A stretch of DNA of 64,000 bases from Micromonospora pisi (GCF_003633685.1 NZ_RBKT01000001.1:2294001-2358000), one strand, 5' to 3'; positions 32,000 through 41,144 are shown, counted from the stretch's first letter. Notes: generated by a model from the sequence alone, not told the origin. Translations and numbers: made by a program.

Positions 32000-32911
32000 T
32001 CAGTCGCGGGCCTTGATCACCTCGTAGAGAGCCGTCCAGTTACTGGTGCCATGGCCGGCGGCGACGGCACGCTCGTAGTGCGACTTGACCGCCCTGGGTA
32101 ATTCGAGGTCGACGCCGGCCTGCTCGCTCGTACGCAGGATGTGGTCGGCCGTCGCTCCCATCATCAGCACGGTGCTCAGATCACCGGGATGCTCGCCGGT
32201 CTCCAACTGACGGGCGGTCTGCTCGGCCGCGTCGCCGATCATCGCCGGAACGCCGGCGAGAAAGGTCAGCGCACCGGGCAGGAACTCCACCGCCGGGACA
32301 CCGGCCGCCGTGACGAGTGCCGTGGCGTGGAGCAGGCTCGACAGCGTGCTGAGGAACACGTCCAGATGTGCCTGGTAGAAGAGCTGCGCCAGCCCGGGGT
32401 CGGCGCCGAGGTACTTCGGTTCACCGATCAGCCTCAACACGGGTTCGTGGGCGTCGAACACCTCCTCCGGTCCGCTGTAGAACACGTACGCGTCAGGGGT
32501 CCCGACCACGGGAGCGGGCACCATCACCCCGCCGGTCAGGAAGCGGGCCCCCTGTTTCGCCGCCCAGTCCGAGGCCGCGCGGGACAACTCGGGGGTGTCG
32601 GAGCTGAGGTTGACGATGACCCTGCCGGCAAGGACGTCCCGGTGCTCGGCGTCGGCGACGGTCGGACCGAGGATGTCGTACATCGCCTGATAGTCCGTGA
32701 GGCTGAGAATGGTCACGTCGCTCGCGGCGACGGCGGCCGTCGGGTTGGGTGCGAGCGTGGCGCCCGCGGTGACGAGGTCGGTGGCGCGGCTCGGCGTACG
32801 GTTCCACACCGTGACGGGGTGACCGGCCCTGATCAGCCTGGCAGCCATCGCGCGGCCCATCGGACCGAGGCCGATCACCGTCACCGGGCTGAGGTCGGCC
32901 GTGGCGGTCAT
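32000..32911 (-). CDS. NADPH-dependent imine-reductase-like oxidoreductase (second of pair)
   Basis: A 303-residue member of the 6-phosphogluconate/3-hydroxyisobutyrate dehydrogenase superfamily. VTVIGLGPMGRAMAARL and VWNRTPSRA form the Rossmann fold with the Asn-Arg-Thr signature that selects NADPH in imine reductases; VIVNLSSDTPE and a C-terminal helical dimerisation domain follow. The absence of the catalytic lysine motif of true hydroxyacid dehydrogenases fits imine reductases, which reduce cyclic imines. The ATG overlaps the stop of the upstream paralogue (ATGA), so both are translationally coupled. Probable control by the divergent HxlR regulator. Confidence 0.88.
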   Translation of the reverse strand: MTATADLSPVTVIGLGPMGRAMAARLIRAGHPVTVWNRTPSRATDLVTAGATLAPNPTAAVAASDVTILSLTDYQAMYDILGPTVADAEHRDVLAGRVIVNLSSDTPELSRAASDWAAKQGARFLTGGVMVPAPVVGTPDAYVFYSGPEEVFDAHEPVLRLIGEPKYLGADPGLAQLFYQAHLDVFLSTLSSLLHATALVTAAGVPAVEFLPGALTFLAGVPAMIGDAAEQTARQLETGEHPGDLSTVLMMGATADHILRTSEQAGVDLELPRAVKSHYERAVAAGHGTSNWTALYEVIKARD

Positions 32912-33777
32912 CGGGTGCTCCTCATTTCCTCGAAGACACGGTCGGAACCTTGCGGGCCGTACCCGGCGGTGATCTGCCGGCGTACGAGGTCGTGCACGGG
33001 ACGCAGCACCTCGATGCTCACCCCCTGGTCGATGCTCGCCTGCACGATCGCGTCGAGCGCGGACCGGGTGAACTCCAGACTCTGTTGGCCCTCACCGGCA
33101 TAGTCCCGGGCGTCGATGATGGCGGCGGTGCTTGCGAAGGACCCGGTCATGGCGGCGAGAAACGGTGCGGCCCGGGTGGCGAAATCCGTCGCGGACACGC
33201 CTTCCGACCCGACCATCGCCGCACCCTGCCTGAAGCCGGCGAACATCGTGTACATGCCGGCGAGGAGTGCCAGGTCGTAGAGCGAAGCCATACCGGCGTC
33301 GGTTCCGAAGTAGGTGCTCTCACCCCAGAGATCGAGCAGGGCCCGGTGGTTCTCGAAGGCGATGGCCGAGCCACTGTAGAAGAGCGCGGATCCGGGTCCG
33401 CCGATCATCGCCGGGACGGCCATGATGGCTCCGTCGAGGTAGTCGATGCCGAACCCGGCCGCCCAGGTGGCAAGCTCGCGGGCCTCGCTCGGCGTCGTGG
33501 TCGTGAGGTTGACCAGGGTACGACCGGACAGGCGCGCAGCGACCGGATCGAGCACATCATGCACTGATCGGTGATCGAGCAGGCACGCCACGATCACGCC
33601 GTCACCCGCGACGGCCTCCTCGACGGTGCTCGCATCGGTGGCACCGCGCCCGGCGAGGCGCTGTGTCCGGTGGGGTGTGCGGTTCCACACGATGGTGGGT
33701 CTGTCGGCGTCCAGCGAGGCCGTCGCAAGCGCACCGCCCATCGCTCCCAGTCCCAGGAACGTGGTGTTGCAGGTCAT
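32908..33777 (-). CDS. NADPH-dependent imine-reductase-like oxidoreductase (first of pair)
   Basis: A 289-residue paralogue of the next gene. TTFLGLGAMGGALATASL and IVWNRTPHRTQR form the NADPH site, followed by RTLVNLTTTTPSEAREL, YLDGAIMAVPAMIGGPGSA and LFYSGS, matching the imine-reductase layout. ATG 33777 has AAGGA 7 bases upstream and starts directly at the first strand; a reading from 33840 would add 21 unlikely residues. The two proteins are clearly different in sequence despite the same fold, so they may form a heterodimer or act on different substrates. Divergent from the HxlR regulator across 154 bases. Confidence 0.88.
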   Translation of the reverse strand: MTCNTTFLGLGAMGGALATASLDADRPTIVWNRTPHRTQRLAGRGATDASTVEEAVAGDGVIVACLLDHRSVHDVLDPVAARLSGRTLVNLTTTTPSEARELATWAAGFGIDYLDGAIMAVPAMIGGPGSALFYSGSAIAFENHRALLDLWGESTYFGTDAGMASLYDLALLAGMYTMFAGFRQGAAMVGSEGVSATDFATRAAPFLAAMTGSFASTAAIIDARDYAGEGQQSLEFTRSALDAIVQASIDQGVSIEVLRPVHDLVRRQITAGYGPQGSDRVFEEMRSTR

Positions 33778-33856
33778 CAAATTTCCTTCGGTTTTGTCCG
33801 ATGGTCCGTATTGGCGCGCCGCTGGCAATGCTCCGCCCACACTCGCCCGCCGGACA

Positions 33857-33899
33857 AGTACCTACTAATTTGTTCAATACTCACTTCGGGGTAAGTATT
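33857..33899. promoter_or_regulatory. Candidate HxlR operator region in the divergent promoter
   Basis: AGTACCTACT (33857-33866, AGTA-2-TACT) and AATACT...AGTATT (33876-33881 and 33894-33899) are inverted repeats in an A/T-rich island between the reductase and HxlR genes. Related TACT/AGTA symmetry is common for HxlR-type operators. Confidence 0.45.
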
Positions 33900-33931
33900 A
33901 GCTGCGACCAGGGATATCTCGGGAGGATCCA

Positions 33932-34291
33932 ATGACAACGGGTGCAAGGCGCGGGCCGTACATCTGCGGCATCGACGCCGCCATGGACGTGGTGTCGGGA
34001 AAGTGGAAGTCGCTCATCCTGTGGGAGCTCGCCAACTACGGCGCGCGCCGCTTCGGCGAACTGAAGCGTGGCCTGCCCGGCGTCAGCGAGAAGATGCTCA
34101 TCCAGCACCTGCGCGAGATGGAAGAGGACGGGCTGGTCCATCGCGAGGTGTACCGCCAGGTCCCGCCGAGGGTGGAGTACTCCCTCACCGAACAGGGCAG
34201 GTCGCTCAACGAAGCCCTGGGGGCGCTCGGCGAGTGGGGAACCGCCCGCTCCGCGCGCCTCGCCGCCGAGGAAGCTGCCGTCTCGGCGTAA
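33932..34291 (+). CDS. HxlR-family transcriptional regulator
   Basis: A 119-residue winged-helix regulator. YICGIDAAMDVVSGKWKSLI is the HxlR start with a cysteine in the position used for thiol or aldehyde sensing in several members, then RRFGELKRGLPGVSEKMLIQ (recognition helix region) and PPRVEYSLTEQGRSL (wing). GGAGG lies 5 bases before the ATG. Divergent from the two imine-reductase-like genes, it very likely controls them and itself, in response to an electrophile or oxidant (inference). Confidence 0.92.
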   Translation: MTTGARRGPYICGIDAAMDVVSGKWKSLILWELANYGARRFGELKRGLPGVSEKMLIQHLREMEEDGLVHREVYRQVPPRVEYSLTEQGRSLNEALGALGEWGTARSARLAAEEAAVSA

Positions 34292-34438
34292 CGGCTGGTC
34301 CCGACGGTTCGCGCACCGCCCCGGTCCGTTGCCCGGCGAGGGGATCCGCGGGGCAGCTCTACGGAAACTGCCCTGACCCGGGTGCCGGAGGTGGACCTGG
34401 TGTGGTGCTGTCCACCGCCGGTCCGGGAGCAGGTTCGC

Positions 34439-35131
34439 TCAGCGAGCGGGGGTGGAGAAGCGCTGTGGGGTCGCGGTGCCGTGGACACGCTTGGCGTGGG
34501 CGGCGTAGGCGCGGCGACCGACGATCGGCACGATCAGCCGAACCAGCAGCGGAGCCTCGGCGAGAACGCCCTTGATCACCTCGGGGTCCCCCTCGTACAT
34601 CGTCATACCGGTGATCAGCGCAAGGTACTTCTTCGGGGTCACGCGCCTTCCGTGCTCGCCCATCTCCTTCCACTCCGCAGCGGTGACGTACTTCTCCGCC
34701 AGCGGCAGAAGCTGACTCTCCTCCGTCGCCAAGTGCTCCATCAGTGCCGCGCGCAGCCGTTCGAAGGCAGCGGCGAGTTCGGCACCACCCCGTGCGGTGG
34801 CCCGCCAACCTGGAAGCAGCCTGGACACCTCCGCGTTGGCCGCTTCGATGGCGTGGTGCTGCGCGTGCATGGTGGGAACGATGGCCTCGGCCTCCGCACC
34901 GCCCCGCTCGCTCAGCCGAGGCCAGAGCAGCAGGTCCTCGCCCTCGTGGTGCTGGTGCAGAATGCCGCACACCATGCTGGCGTGTTCGCCGACGACCTCG
35001 GCGCGTTTGGTGTCACCTGGAGCAACGTCCTGGATGAGCTTCGGCATCAAGCTGATCTCACGACGGAGGTTGGCGTGCGCCATGTACATGTCGCGTACGT
35101 CGGCCATTGGTTCGTTGCGGTTCGGGTTCAC
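34439..35131 (-). CDS. Hemerythrin-like domain protein
   Basis: A 230-residue helical protein. DMYMAHANLRREI, EHASMVCGILHQHHEGEDLL, VPTMHAQHHAIEA and ALMEHLATEESQLLP supply the histidine/glutamate set for a hemerythrin-type di-iron centre; such proteins bind O2, NO or sense redox state. A C-terminal helical extension (TPKKYLALITGMTMYEGDPE) follows. GTG 35131 is taken as start because AGGAAAGG is about 6 bases upstream; ATG 35107 is an alternative. The neighbouring 147 bases after HxlR and 204 bases before it hold no other gene. Confidence 0.87.
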   Translation of the reverse strand: MNPNRNEPMADVRDMYMAHANLRREISLMPKLIQDVAPGDTKRAEVVGEHASMVCGILHQHHEGEDLLLWPRLSERGGAEAEAIVPTMHAQHHAIEAANAEVSRLLPGWRATARGGAELAAAFERLRAALMEHLATEESQLLPLAEKYVTAAEWKEMGEHGRRVTPKKYLALITGMTMYEGDPEVIKGVLAEAPLLVRLIVPIVGRRAYAAHAKRVHGTATPQRFSTPAR

Positions 35132-35335
35132 TTCGACCTTTCCTGATGGAATCTGCCTATGTACCTGTTCGCGCGTTTTAGGGTGATATCTGGGCCGCTG
35201 ATCTCGGCCCATGCCGCCCGAGAAGCCTGCCCGACGCCACTTGCAGGCGATTTGGAGATCACCAACGCGTATCCCCCTGTACTCAGGCAGCCCCGGAAGG
35301 CAACGGAACGGCCGCCGGACGGGAAGGAGCCACTG

Positions 35336-38300
35336 TCAGGCGGCGAGCGCGGACTCCGCCTCCGCCAGCCAGTACGGCGCGTCCCACCGGCGGGCCACCT
35401 CCGCCGCCAGCCTGAAGTGCCGCGCCGCCTCCTCGGTACGGCCCTGCAGGCGGAACAGCTCGCCGAGCGTCAACGCCACCGGGCGCAACGTGAACGCGGT
35501 GCTGGAGAAACCGGCCAACTGTTCCCGGACCGGGAGCAGTTCGTCGATGACGGGCTGGGCCAGGTCCGTGCGGCCCAGCGCCACGACAACCATCGCCCGC
35601 GCGGTGAGAGCAAGCGACTGGAGGTAGTCGGGACGGTAGGGGTGCACCCCGAACGGCACGGTCCTGGCCTCCTCGACCCGGCCGCTCTCGATGAGCGCCA
35701 GCGCCAGCAGGTCGTCGACGATCGGACCCAGCATCTCGCGCGCGACCCGGGTCGGCTCCAAATACTCACCAAGACGCCGCTGAGTGATCAGCAGGGTCGT
35801 GGTGGCGGAGAAGCGGAGGCTGTCGGCGTGTAGTGAGCCCTGTTGTTGCATTTGTTCGGCGGCTTCGTCGTAGCGGCGCTGCGCGGTGGTGAAGTCGCCG
35901 GCGATGTGTGCGAGTGCGGCCTGGGTGGCGAGGCCGATCCCGATCGCCTCGTGGAGCCGGTAGGTGCTGACCATCGCTTCCTGCCGGGCGATGCTGGCGC
36001 GTAGTTCCTCTGGTTGGTTGAGCGCGGTGGCGCTCTGGCTCAGCGTCTGCTCGGCCAGCCAGTGGTAGGTCACCAGGCCATGCTCGGTGGCGAGATCGCG
36101 AAGTTCCCACGCCAGGTCCCGCCGCTGCGGCGCCTCCAGGTCGAACCGCATCGTACGGAGCCGGGCAGCGAGCCCGAGAGCACGCAGTTCGGGGTCGTCG
36201 AACCCGCGCGAGATGGCCAGCGCCTCCAGCCCCGCCGCCGGGCCACGGGGGTCGTCCTCGCCGTCGAGCTCGTTGGTCAACGCCTCCAGCAGCCGACAAC
36301 GGTCCACCGGATCCAGGTCGTCCCTGCCCAACAACCTGGTGAGCAACTCGACGACCCGGTGGTCCACCACCCCGTACGCGCGGATCAGCCACGGTGTCGC
36401 GACCTTCCACGCGGTGAACGCCGCGACGAGCAACTCGTCCCGACCCGAAGCGGCGGCGATCTCGACCGCCCGGGCACGAGAATCCCGGGCCGCGGCCACC
36501 GCCCCGGCACGCGCCTGGGCACGCAACAGACGGCCCAGCAGATCCACCCGCAACGCGTCACGATCCCCGGGGACCGCATCGGCGCTAACGACGGCGTTGG
36601 TGAGCAACTCGATCGCCGCGTCGTACGCGTACCGCCGCTGCGCCAGCTCAGCCGCACGTACCGCGTAGTCCACCGCGAGCCCGGCGGTGTCCGACGACGC
36701 CGCCCGGGCGTAATGGTGAGCCAACACCGGAAAGTCATCAGGACGCAACCGGCGGATACAGGCCGCGACCCGGGCGTGCATCCGGGCACGACGCAGCCGG
36801 GACACGTCGGTGTAGATGGTGTCGCGGACCAGACCATGCACGAACCGCACCCGCCCCGGCGCCGGTTCGATGAGCAACCCGGCGACCAGCCCCGCCTCCA
36901 ACCCGTCCAGAACAGTGCCCTCGTCCGCGTCGGCGGCCTCGACAAGCGTCTCCACATCCGCCTCCCGACCCGCGACAGCGGCGAGACGCAACACCGCCAC
37001 CGCCGACTCCGGCAACCGGGAAAGACGCCGACGCAACACGTCACGCACCCCCTCCGGCACCTCCGACGTCGCCACCAACGCACCCTCGGAAGCAAGCAAC
37101 TGGGCCGACTCCCGAACATAGAACGGATTCCCACCAGTGCGCTCGGCCAACGCCGCAACCGTGTCCGGGTCGAGCGTCGTCCGGATGAACGAGCCGATGA
37201 GCCGATGCACGTCGGTTGCCGCGAGTCCGCCGAGCTGTATCCGCCGGGGTGACCGGCGAGCCAGGGAGGCCAAGCTCTCGGCGAGCCGGTCACTGTTGTC
37301 CGCCGGCCGGAACGCAACGACAAACAAAATCGCCACGTCGGTCAACTCAGCGGCGCTGGTCAACAACAGCAACGTCTCCGCGTCAGCGGCGTGCAGGTCA
37401 TCAAGGAGGATCGCGACCGGTCTGCGGGCCGCTGCGGCACGCAGCCACGTCACGACCGCACAATGCAACCGGAACCGACCGGCGGCAACGTCACCACCGA
37501 CCTCGCGATCGGTGTCATCGAGCAGCGGCGCGAGCGCCGGCGCGAGATCCCCCGGCGGCACCTCCTCAGCCAGCCGCCGAAGCACCTCGACCCACGCCCA
37601 CGCCGGCGGAGCACCCTCAACCTCCGGACACCGCCCAACCGTGACCAACCAACCCTGGCCGGCGAGCTCCCGCCGAAAACGGGAAAGCACACTCGTCTTA
37701 CCAGCACCCGCCTCCCCGGTCAGCAACACGATCCGTGGCCCCCCGCTGACCGCCTCGGCCGCCGCCTCCCCGAGAACCGCCAGCTCCGCCTCCCGACCGA
37801 CGAACAACTCATCCGGCGCTGCCATGGCCGATCGCTCCGCGTCCGGTCGCGCCGGAGGCGGGGGGACGGCACGGTCGTACGGCACAGCCGGCACCGTTGC
37901 CATTGTTCCTGCCACCGGCGGCAGCAGGTCGAGGCGCTGACCCAGGATCGCCTGCTCCAACTCGACCAGCGCCGGTCCCGGATCCAGGCCGAGTTCCCTC
38001 ACCAGAGTCGCCCGCGCCCGACGCAGCGCCGCGAGCGCGTCCCCCTGCCGACCGGTACGCCACAACGCCAACGCCAACAGCCGCCAGCTCTCCTCCCGCA
38101 ACGGCGCCTGCCGCGTCAACACCTCCGCCTCCGGCACCGCCTCCGCCGCACTCCCCGTACGCAACCTCACATCAAGAAGCAACTCCCGAGCCACCAGGCG
38201 CAACTCCCCCAGCCGCAGCACCTCCGACCGCGCCCACGGCTCCCCAACGAACTCCGCGTACGCGTCCCCACGCCACAATCCGAGCCCGGCCTCCAGCAGC

Positions 38301-38683
38301 CGGCGGGCCTGGACCGGGTCGGTGACACTGACCGAACGCGCCTCGGCCAGCAGCCCCTCGAACCGCCAGGCGTCAACATCCTCGGTCGGCACCCGAATCG
38401 CGTACCCAGGCGGTGCGGTCACCAGCAGCCGGGCCGGCGCCCGACGCTCACGGGACGGCTCCAACAGCCGCCGCAGATTCGAGACGTACGCCTGGAGGGA
38501 GGCGATCGCCCGGGGAGGCGCCTCGTCCCGCCACAGGTCATCGATCATCCGATCGATGGAAACAACCTCACCACGAGCAGACAGCAGCAGGGCGAGTACG
38601 GCACGCTGGCGGGGTCCCCCGAGATCGACCGCATCGCCCCCGTCGACCTCGACCTCGAACGGTCCAAGCACCCGAAGCAGCAT
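35336..38683 (-). CDS. SARP/AfsR-type regulator with BTAD and AAA ATPase domains, 1115 residues
   Basis: A very large signal-transduction ATPase. Residues 1-95 form an OmpR-like DNA-binding domain (LLRVLGPFEVEVDGGDAVDL, PRQRAVLALLLSARGEVVS), 95-250 the bacterial transcriptional activator domain (BTAD), and 295-560 an AAA_16-type ATPase with Walker A GEAGAGKT near 325 and Walker B VAILLDDLHAAD. The remainder is helical TPR-like repeats. The layout matches AfsR/GutR-like SARPs that activate secondary-metabolite or developmental genes, but no biosynthetic cluster is adjacent. TAACAT, 10 bases before the ATG, may be a -10. Confidence 0.93.
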   Translation of the reverse strand: MLLRVLGPFEVEVDGGDAVDLGGPRQRAVLALLLSARGEVVSIDRMIDDLWRDEAPPRAIASLQAYVSNLRRLLEPSRERRAPARLLVTAPPGYAIRVPTEDVDAWRFEGLLAEARSVSVTDPVQARRLLEAGLGLWRGDAYAEFVGEPWARSEVLRLGELRLVARELLLDVRLRTGSAAEAVPEAEVLTRQAPLREESWRLLALALWRTGRQGDALAALRRARATLVRELGLDPGPALVELEQAILGQRLDLLPPVAGTMATVPAVPYDRAVPPPPARPDAERSAMAAPDELFVGREAELAVLGEAAAEAVSGGPRIVLLTGEAGAGKTSVLSRFRRELAGQGWLVTVGRCPEVEGAPPAWAWVEVLRRLAEEVPPGDLAPALAPLLDDTDREVGGDVAAGRFRLHCAVVTWLRAAAARRPVAILLDDLHAADAETLLLLTSAAELTDVAILFVVAFRPADNSDRLAESLASLARRSPRRIQLGGLAATDVHRLIGSFIRTTLDPDTVAALAERTGGNPFYVRESAQLLASEGALVATSEVPEGVRDVLRRRLSRLPESAVAVLRLAAVAGREADVETLVEAADADEGTVLDGLEAGLVAGLLIEPAPGRVRFVHGLVRDTIYTDVSRLRRARMHARVAACIRRLRPDDFPVLAHHYARAASSDTAGLAVDYAVRAAELAQRRYAYDAAIELLTNAVVSADAVPGDRDALRVDLLGRLLRAQARAGAVAAARDSRARAVEIAAASGRDELLVAAFTAWKVATPWLIRAYGVVDHRVVELLTRLLGRDDLDPVDRCRLLEALTNELDGEDDPRGPAAGLEALAISRGFDDPELRALGLAARLRTMRFDLEAPQRRDLAWELRDLATEHGLVTYHWLAEQTLSQSATALNQPEELRASIARQEAMVSTYRLHEAIGIGLATQAALAHIAGDFTTAQRRYDEAAEQMQQQGSLHADSLRFSATTTLLITQRRLGEYLEPTRVAREMLGPIVDDLLALALIESGRVEEARTVPFGVHPYRPDYLQSLALTARAMVVVALGRTDLAQPVIDELLPVREQLAGFSSTAFTLRPVALTLGELFRLQGRTEEAARHFRLAAEVARRWDAPYWLAEAESALAA

Positions 38684-38848
38684 GACCTGGACAATGTTAG
38701 CCGTACCGGGTGACTTCGGTGCCAGGCGCCGCCTGCATCAGGTGGCAGCAACCTGGGCCGATCTCCCAGCCCAGCGCTACGCCGTCTCCGACTGCTGGCC
38801 ACATGCACGCAGGATTGAGCGGGTTCTTGTGGAAGGTGAACCGATCAA

Positions 38849-39364
38849 GTGACGACGCAGGTCATCGTGCTCAACGGCGGTTCCAGCTCGGGCAAGTCCG
38901 GGATCGTCCGGTGCCTCAAGCACCTACTGCCGAGCCCCTGGATCGACCTCGGGGTCGACGATCTGATCGACCGGCTGCCACCGTCCATGGTTACGTTCGG
39001 GCAGCAGGGCGAGGTCATCCTGAACGAGGGCTTCGGCGACATGCAGCATGCCTGGAGGGTCGGCATCGCCGCGATGGCGAGGGCCGGGGCGCCCGTCATC
39101 ATCGACGACGTGTTTCTCGGCGGCGCGGCCTCCCAAGAGCGTGCTCGCGTGTACTTGGAGGGCCTCAAGGTGCTGTGGGTCGGGGTGCGCTGCGCCCCGG
39201 ACATCGCCGCTGGCCGGGAGATCGCAAGAGGTGACCGGGTGATCGGGATGGCGGCGTCACAGGCTGAGATCGTGCACCAGGGTGTCGTCTATGACGTGGA
39301 GGTCGACACCAGCCACACCGAGTCCCTGGACTGCGCGCGCACCATCGCCGCCTACGTGGTCTGA
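38849..39364 (+). CDS. Chloramphenicol-phosphotransferase-like kinase
   Basis: A 171-residue P-loop protein. [19 protein letters not shown] at residues 6-24 is the Walker A of the chloramphenicol 3-O-phosphotransferase family; [14 protein letters not shown] carries the family DD pair, and [12 protein letters not shown] is the Walker B region. [22 protein letters not shown] resembles the family LID region. It may inactivate chloramphenicol or phosphorylate another hydroxylated small molecule; CPT proteins diverge widely, so resistance is not proven. GTG 38849 starts the frame, with GGAAGG upstream. It heads the small accessory strip ending at tRNA-Met. Confidence 0.82.
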   Translation: MTTQVIVLNGGSSSGKSGIVRCLKHLLPSPWIDLGVDDLIDRLPPSMVTFGQQGEVILNEGFGDMQHAWRVGIAAMARAGAPVIIDDVFLGGAASQERARVYLEGLKVLWVGVRCAPDIAAGREIARGDRVIGMAASQAEIVHQGVVYDVEVDTSHTESLDCARTIAAYVV

Positions 39365-39417
39365 TGCGGGCTCCAGCAGCACGGGCACAGCCGCCCCGTC
39401 AGCGACAGACTCAATGA

Positions 39418-39863
39418 GACCCGGCACAGCGCGTCGCCGCCACGACGAGACAAAGCACCGAACCCCCCACGGCCCTGGGCGCGACCCTCAGCCCGACGAC
39501 GTCGCCGGCCAGTGAGCTGAGCAACCTGCCGCCGGTCGAGCTCACCGTCTCCGCCGCGCTGAAGATCTCACCGGCCCGTATCGCCACCACCTATGTCTAC
39601 GACGTTGACGGCAACGTCGTCTATCAGTCGTGGGGCAGCGGAGATCAGGCCGAGGACGGCACCCTCACCGACTACCTCTACCTGGGCTGGTACGGACTCG
39701 CGGTCGGCGAATACACGATCGGCTTCACCCCGACCAACGTGGCCGAGCGCACCACCAGCTACGGCGTGCCGGCGACCCCTCCAGCGAGCCCGTGCCTGGC
39801 GGACCGCTGGTCTTCGCCATCAAGGAAGGCTGTTCAGCGGTGTGCGCCCCTACCTGTCAATGA
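39418..39863 (+). pseudogene. Broken secreted-type protein gene (no start, one frameshift)
   Basis: From 39418 a G/C3-biased frame without start codon encodes a beta-rich stretch (VELTVSAALKISPARIATTY, YDVDGNVVYQSWGSGDQ, LYLGWYGLAVGEYTIGFTP). Near 39777 the coding sense shifts to another frame, which reads PVPGGPLVFAIKEGCSAVC and ends at a TGA at 39861-39863. An in-frame stop at 39415 closes it upstream. This looks like the decayed C-terminal part of an exported protein. The 250 bases after it, up to the YciI gene, hold nothing recognisable. Confidence 0.5.
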
Positions 39864-40116
39864 GACGGCGGGGGCGCACACGCCCACAGGCGACGATCAA
39901 CACACCATCATGTACGCACGCCCGCCGAGCGCAAGACGGCCGGCTCCCGCGCGCACGTGCGGGGATCGAGACACTGACCGGATCGACCTCACAGCTCACG
40001 GCTCATCTGACCGCAGCGGTTCGGGCACCGCCAATCCGGTTGACGTTTCTCAACCGCGGTCACGCAGGTCTTGCTTGAACCTGGCGAGTGTCCCTCGATC
40101 GGACGTCGTCGGGATG

Positions 40117-40491
40117 TCACCCCCGACTGTCAGCCTGGCGGAGCATCGCGTCTGTTTCGGGGTCGGTCATGATCTCCCGGACCTCTTGCGCGCAGCGGCA
40201 ACCGACGGCGATCTTGGCCGCCCACCCCAGCGCCTCTTCGCGTGAGGCCACGTCGACGACCACGAACCCGCCAATGACCTCCCTGGTCTCCGGGTAAGGG
40301 CCGTCAGTGACCATCCCGTCCGTGGCCACGATGCTCGCCGTCTGCCTTTGCAGTCCGCCGCCGAACACCCACACGCCGGCGTCCACGGCCTCCTGGACCA
40401 CCGCGTGCGAGGCCTTGCCCACGTCGGCCCAGTCCTCGTCGGGGATGTGGTCCATCGCGCCGTCATTGAACGAGATCAAGTACCGGGTCAT
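40117..40491 (-). CDS. YciI-family (YCII-related) protein
   Basis: A 124-residue protein with the YCII ferredoxin-like fold: TRYLISFNDGAMDH, a His in ASHAVVQEAVDAGVWVFGGGL, TDGPYPETREVIGGFVVVDV and SREEALGWAAKI. Family members often accompany ECF sigma factors or act as small isomerase-like or dehalogenase-like enzymes; no sigma gene is adjacent here. AAGGGAG lies 9 bases before the ATG. It sits between the broken gene and the tRNA-Met duplication. Confidence 0.85.
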   Translation of the reverse strand: MTRYLISFNDGAMDHIPDEDWADVGKASHAVVQEAVDAGVWVFGGGLQRQTASIVATDGMVTDGPYPETREVIGGFVVVDVASREEALGWAAKIAVGCRCAQEVREIMTDPETDAMLRQADSRG

Positions 40492-40845
40492 CCCATGACT
40501 CCCTTGTCCCGGGCGGCCTCCTCCGGCCGCCTTCCACCTGATCTACGAACGACTCGCCCCGGATCCGACGCCACGCCAGAAGAAATTCTCACGGAATCTC
40601 CGCCGCTCGGCGCTCGCGAGCGTCATGTCGGCCCTGTTGAAAAACACATCTCGCGTGACGAGGACGGCAGGTCCCTGGTTGGCAGGTCTGGTTGCCACGG
40701 CCTCGGACTGCTTGGCCGCCACCGTGTGACCACGTCGTAGACCTCGGCGTGTGTATTCGCCAAGTTCACGCGGCACTTATCCAAACGGTTCGGCCACCGC
40801 TACGTCCGGTCTCACGTTTGCCCAGCTCAGCGCTATTGATGGGAA
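40492..40845. other. Gene-free stretch before the tRNA-Met duplication
   Basis: No open frame with a plausible start and coding bias is seen. It holds a 7-bp hairpin (GGCGGCC 40512-40518 with 40525-40531) just upstream of the YciI gene and otherwise mixed-composition DNA (for example TTGAAAAACAC, TTATCCAAACGG) less GC-rich than the flanks, consistent with degraded mobile-element DNA. Confidence 0.4.
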
Positions 40846-40881
40846 GGGCGGGACTCGAACCCGCGACCGAGGGATTATGAG
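40846..40881 (-). repeat. Partial duplicate of tRNA-Met 3' half (attachment-site scar)
   Basis: 36 bases identical to 41077-41112 of the intact tRNA-Met gene, covering anticodon loop to T arm in the same orientation. Direct repeats of a tRNA 3' half are the standard footprint of tyrosine-integrase elements. Between the copies lies a tandem GCGGACC pair (around 40956-40973), a possible integrase arm site. Confidence 0.7.
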
Positions 40882-40996
40882 ATCAAGTTGAGGGTCTAGC
40901 AGCAAGAACGGCTCTCGACATCTCGCACCGCTCCCCGCCGCCCGTCGACCTTTTGCGGACCAGATGCGGACCGCTCCCCTGTCGACGCCGCGAAGC

Positions 40997-41068
40997 TCAC
41001 TGCAGCTTCGGCAGCACATCCTCATGCGGCCAGACCTCGGCGAGCACCTTGGCCAGACCGGGGTACTT
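40997..41068 (-). pseudogene. C-terminal gene remnant next to tRNA-Met
   Basis: On the minus strand the bases directly after the tRNA 3' end read KYPGLAKVLAEVWPHEDVL plus PKLQ and a TGA (40999-40997), with coding-like codon bias but no start. It may be the residue of an element gene left after excision. Family not recognised. Confidence 0.25.
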
Positions 41069-41144
41069 GGTGGGGCGGGCGGGACTCGAACCCGCGACCG
41101 AGGGATTATGAGTCCCCTGCTCTAACCTGCTGAGCTACCACCCC
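41068..41144 (-). tRNA. tRNA-Met(CAT) with encoded CCA
   Basis: Minus-strand cloverleaf: acceptor GGGGTGG/CCGCCCC, D arm GCTC/GAGC, anticodon loop CTCATAA, T arm GCGGG-TTCGAGT-CCCGC, A73 and encoded CCA (41070-41068). Fully canonical, unlike the CAT gene in the array. Its 3' half is duplicated at 40846. Confidence 0.92.

Noticed and set aside
40543-40776. 77-codon minus frame between YciI and the tRNA-Met duplication
   Set aside because: No ribosome site or coding bias and no recognisable motif.
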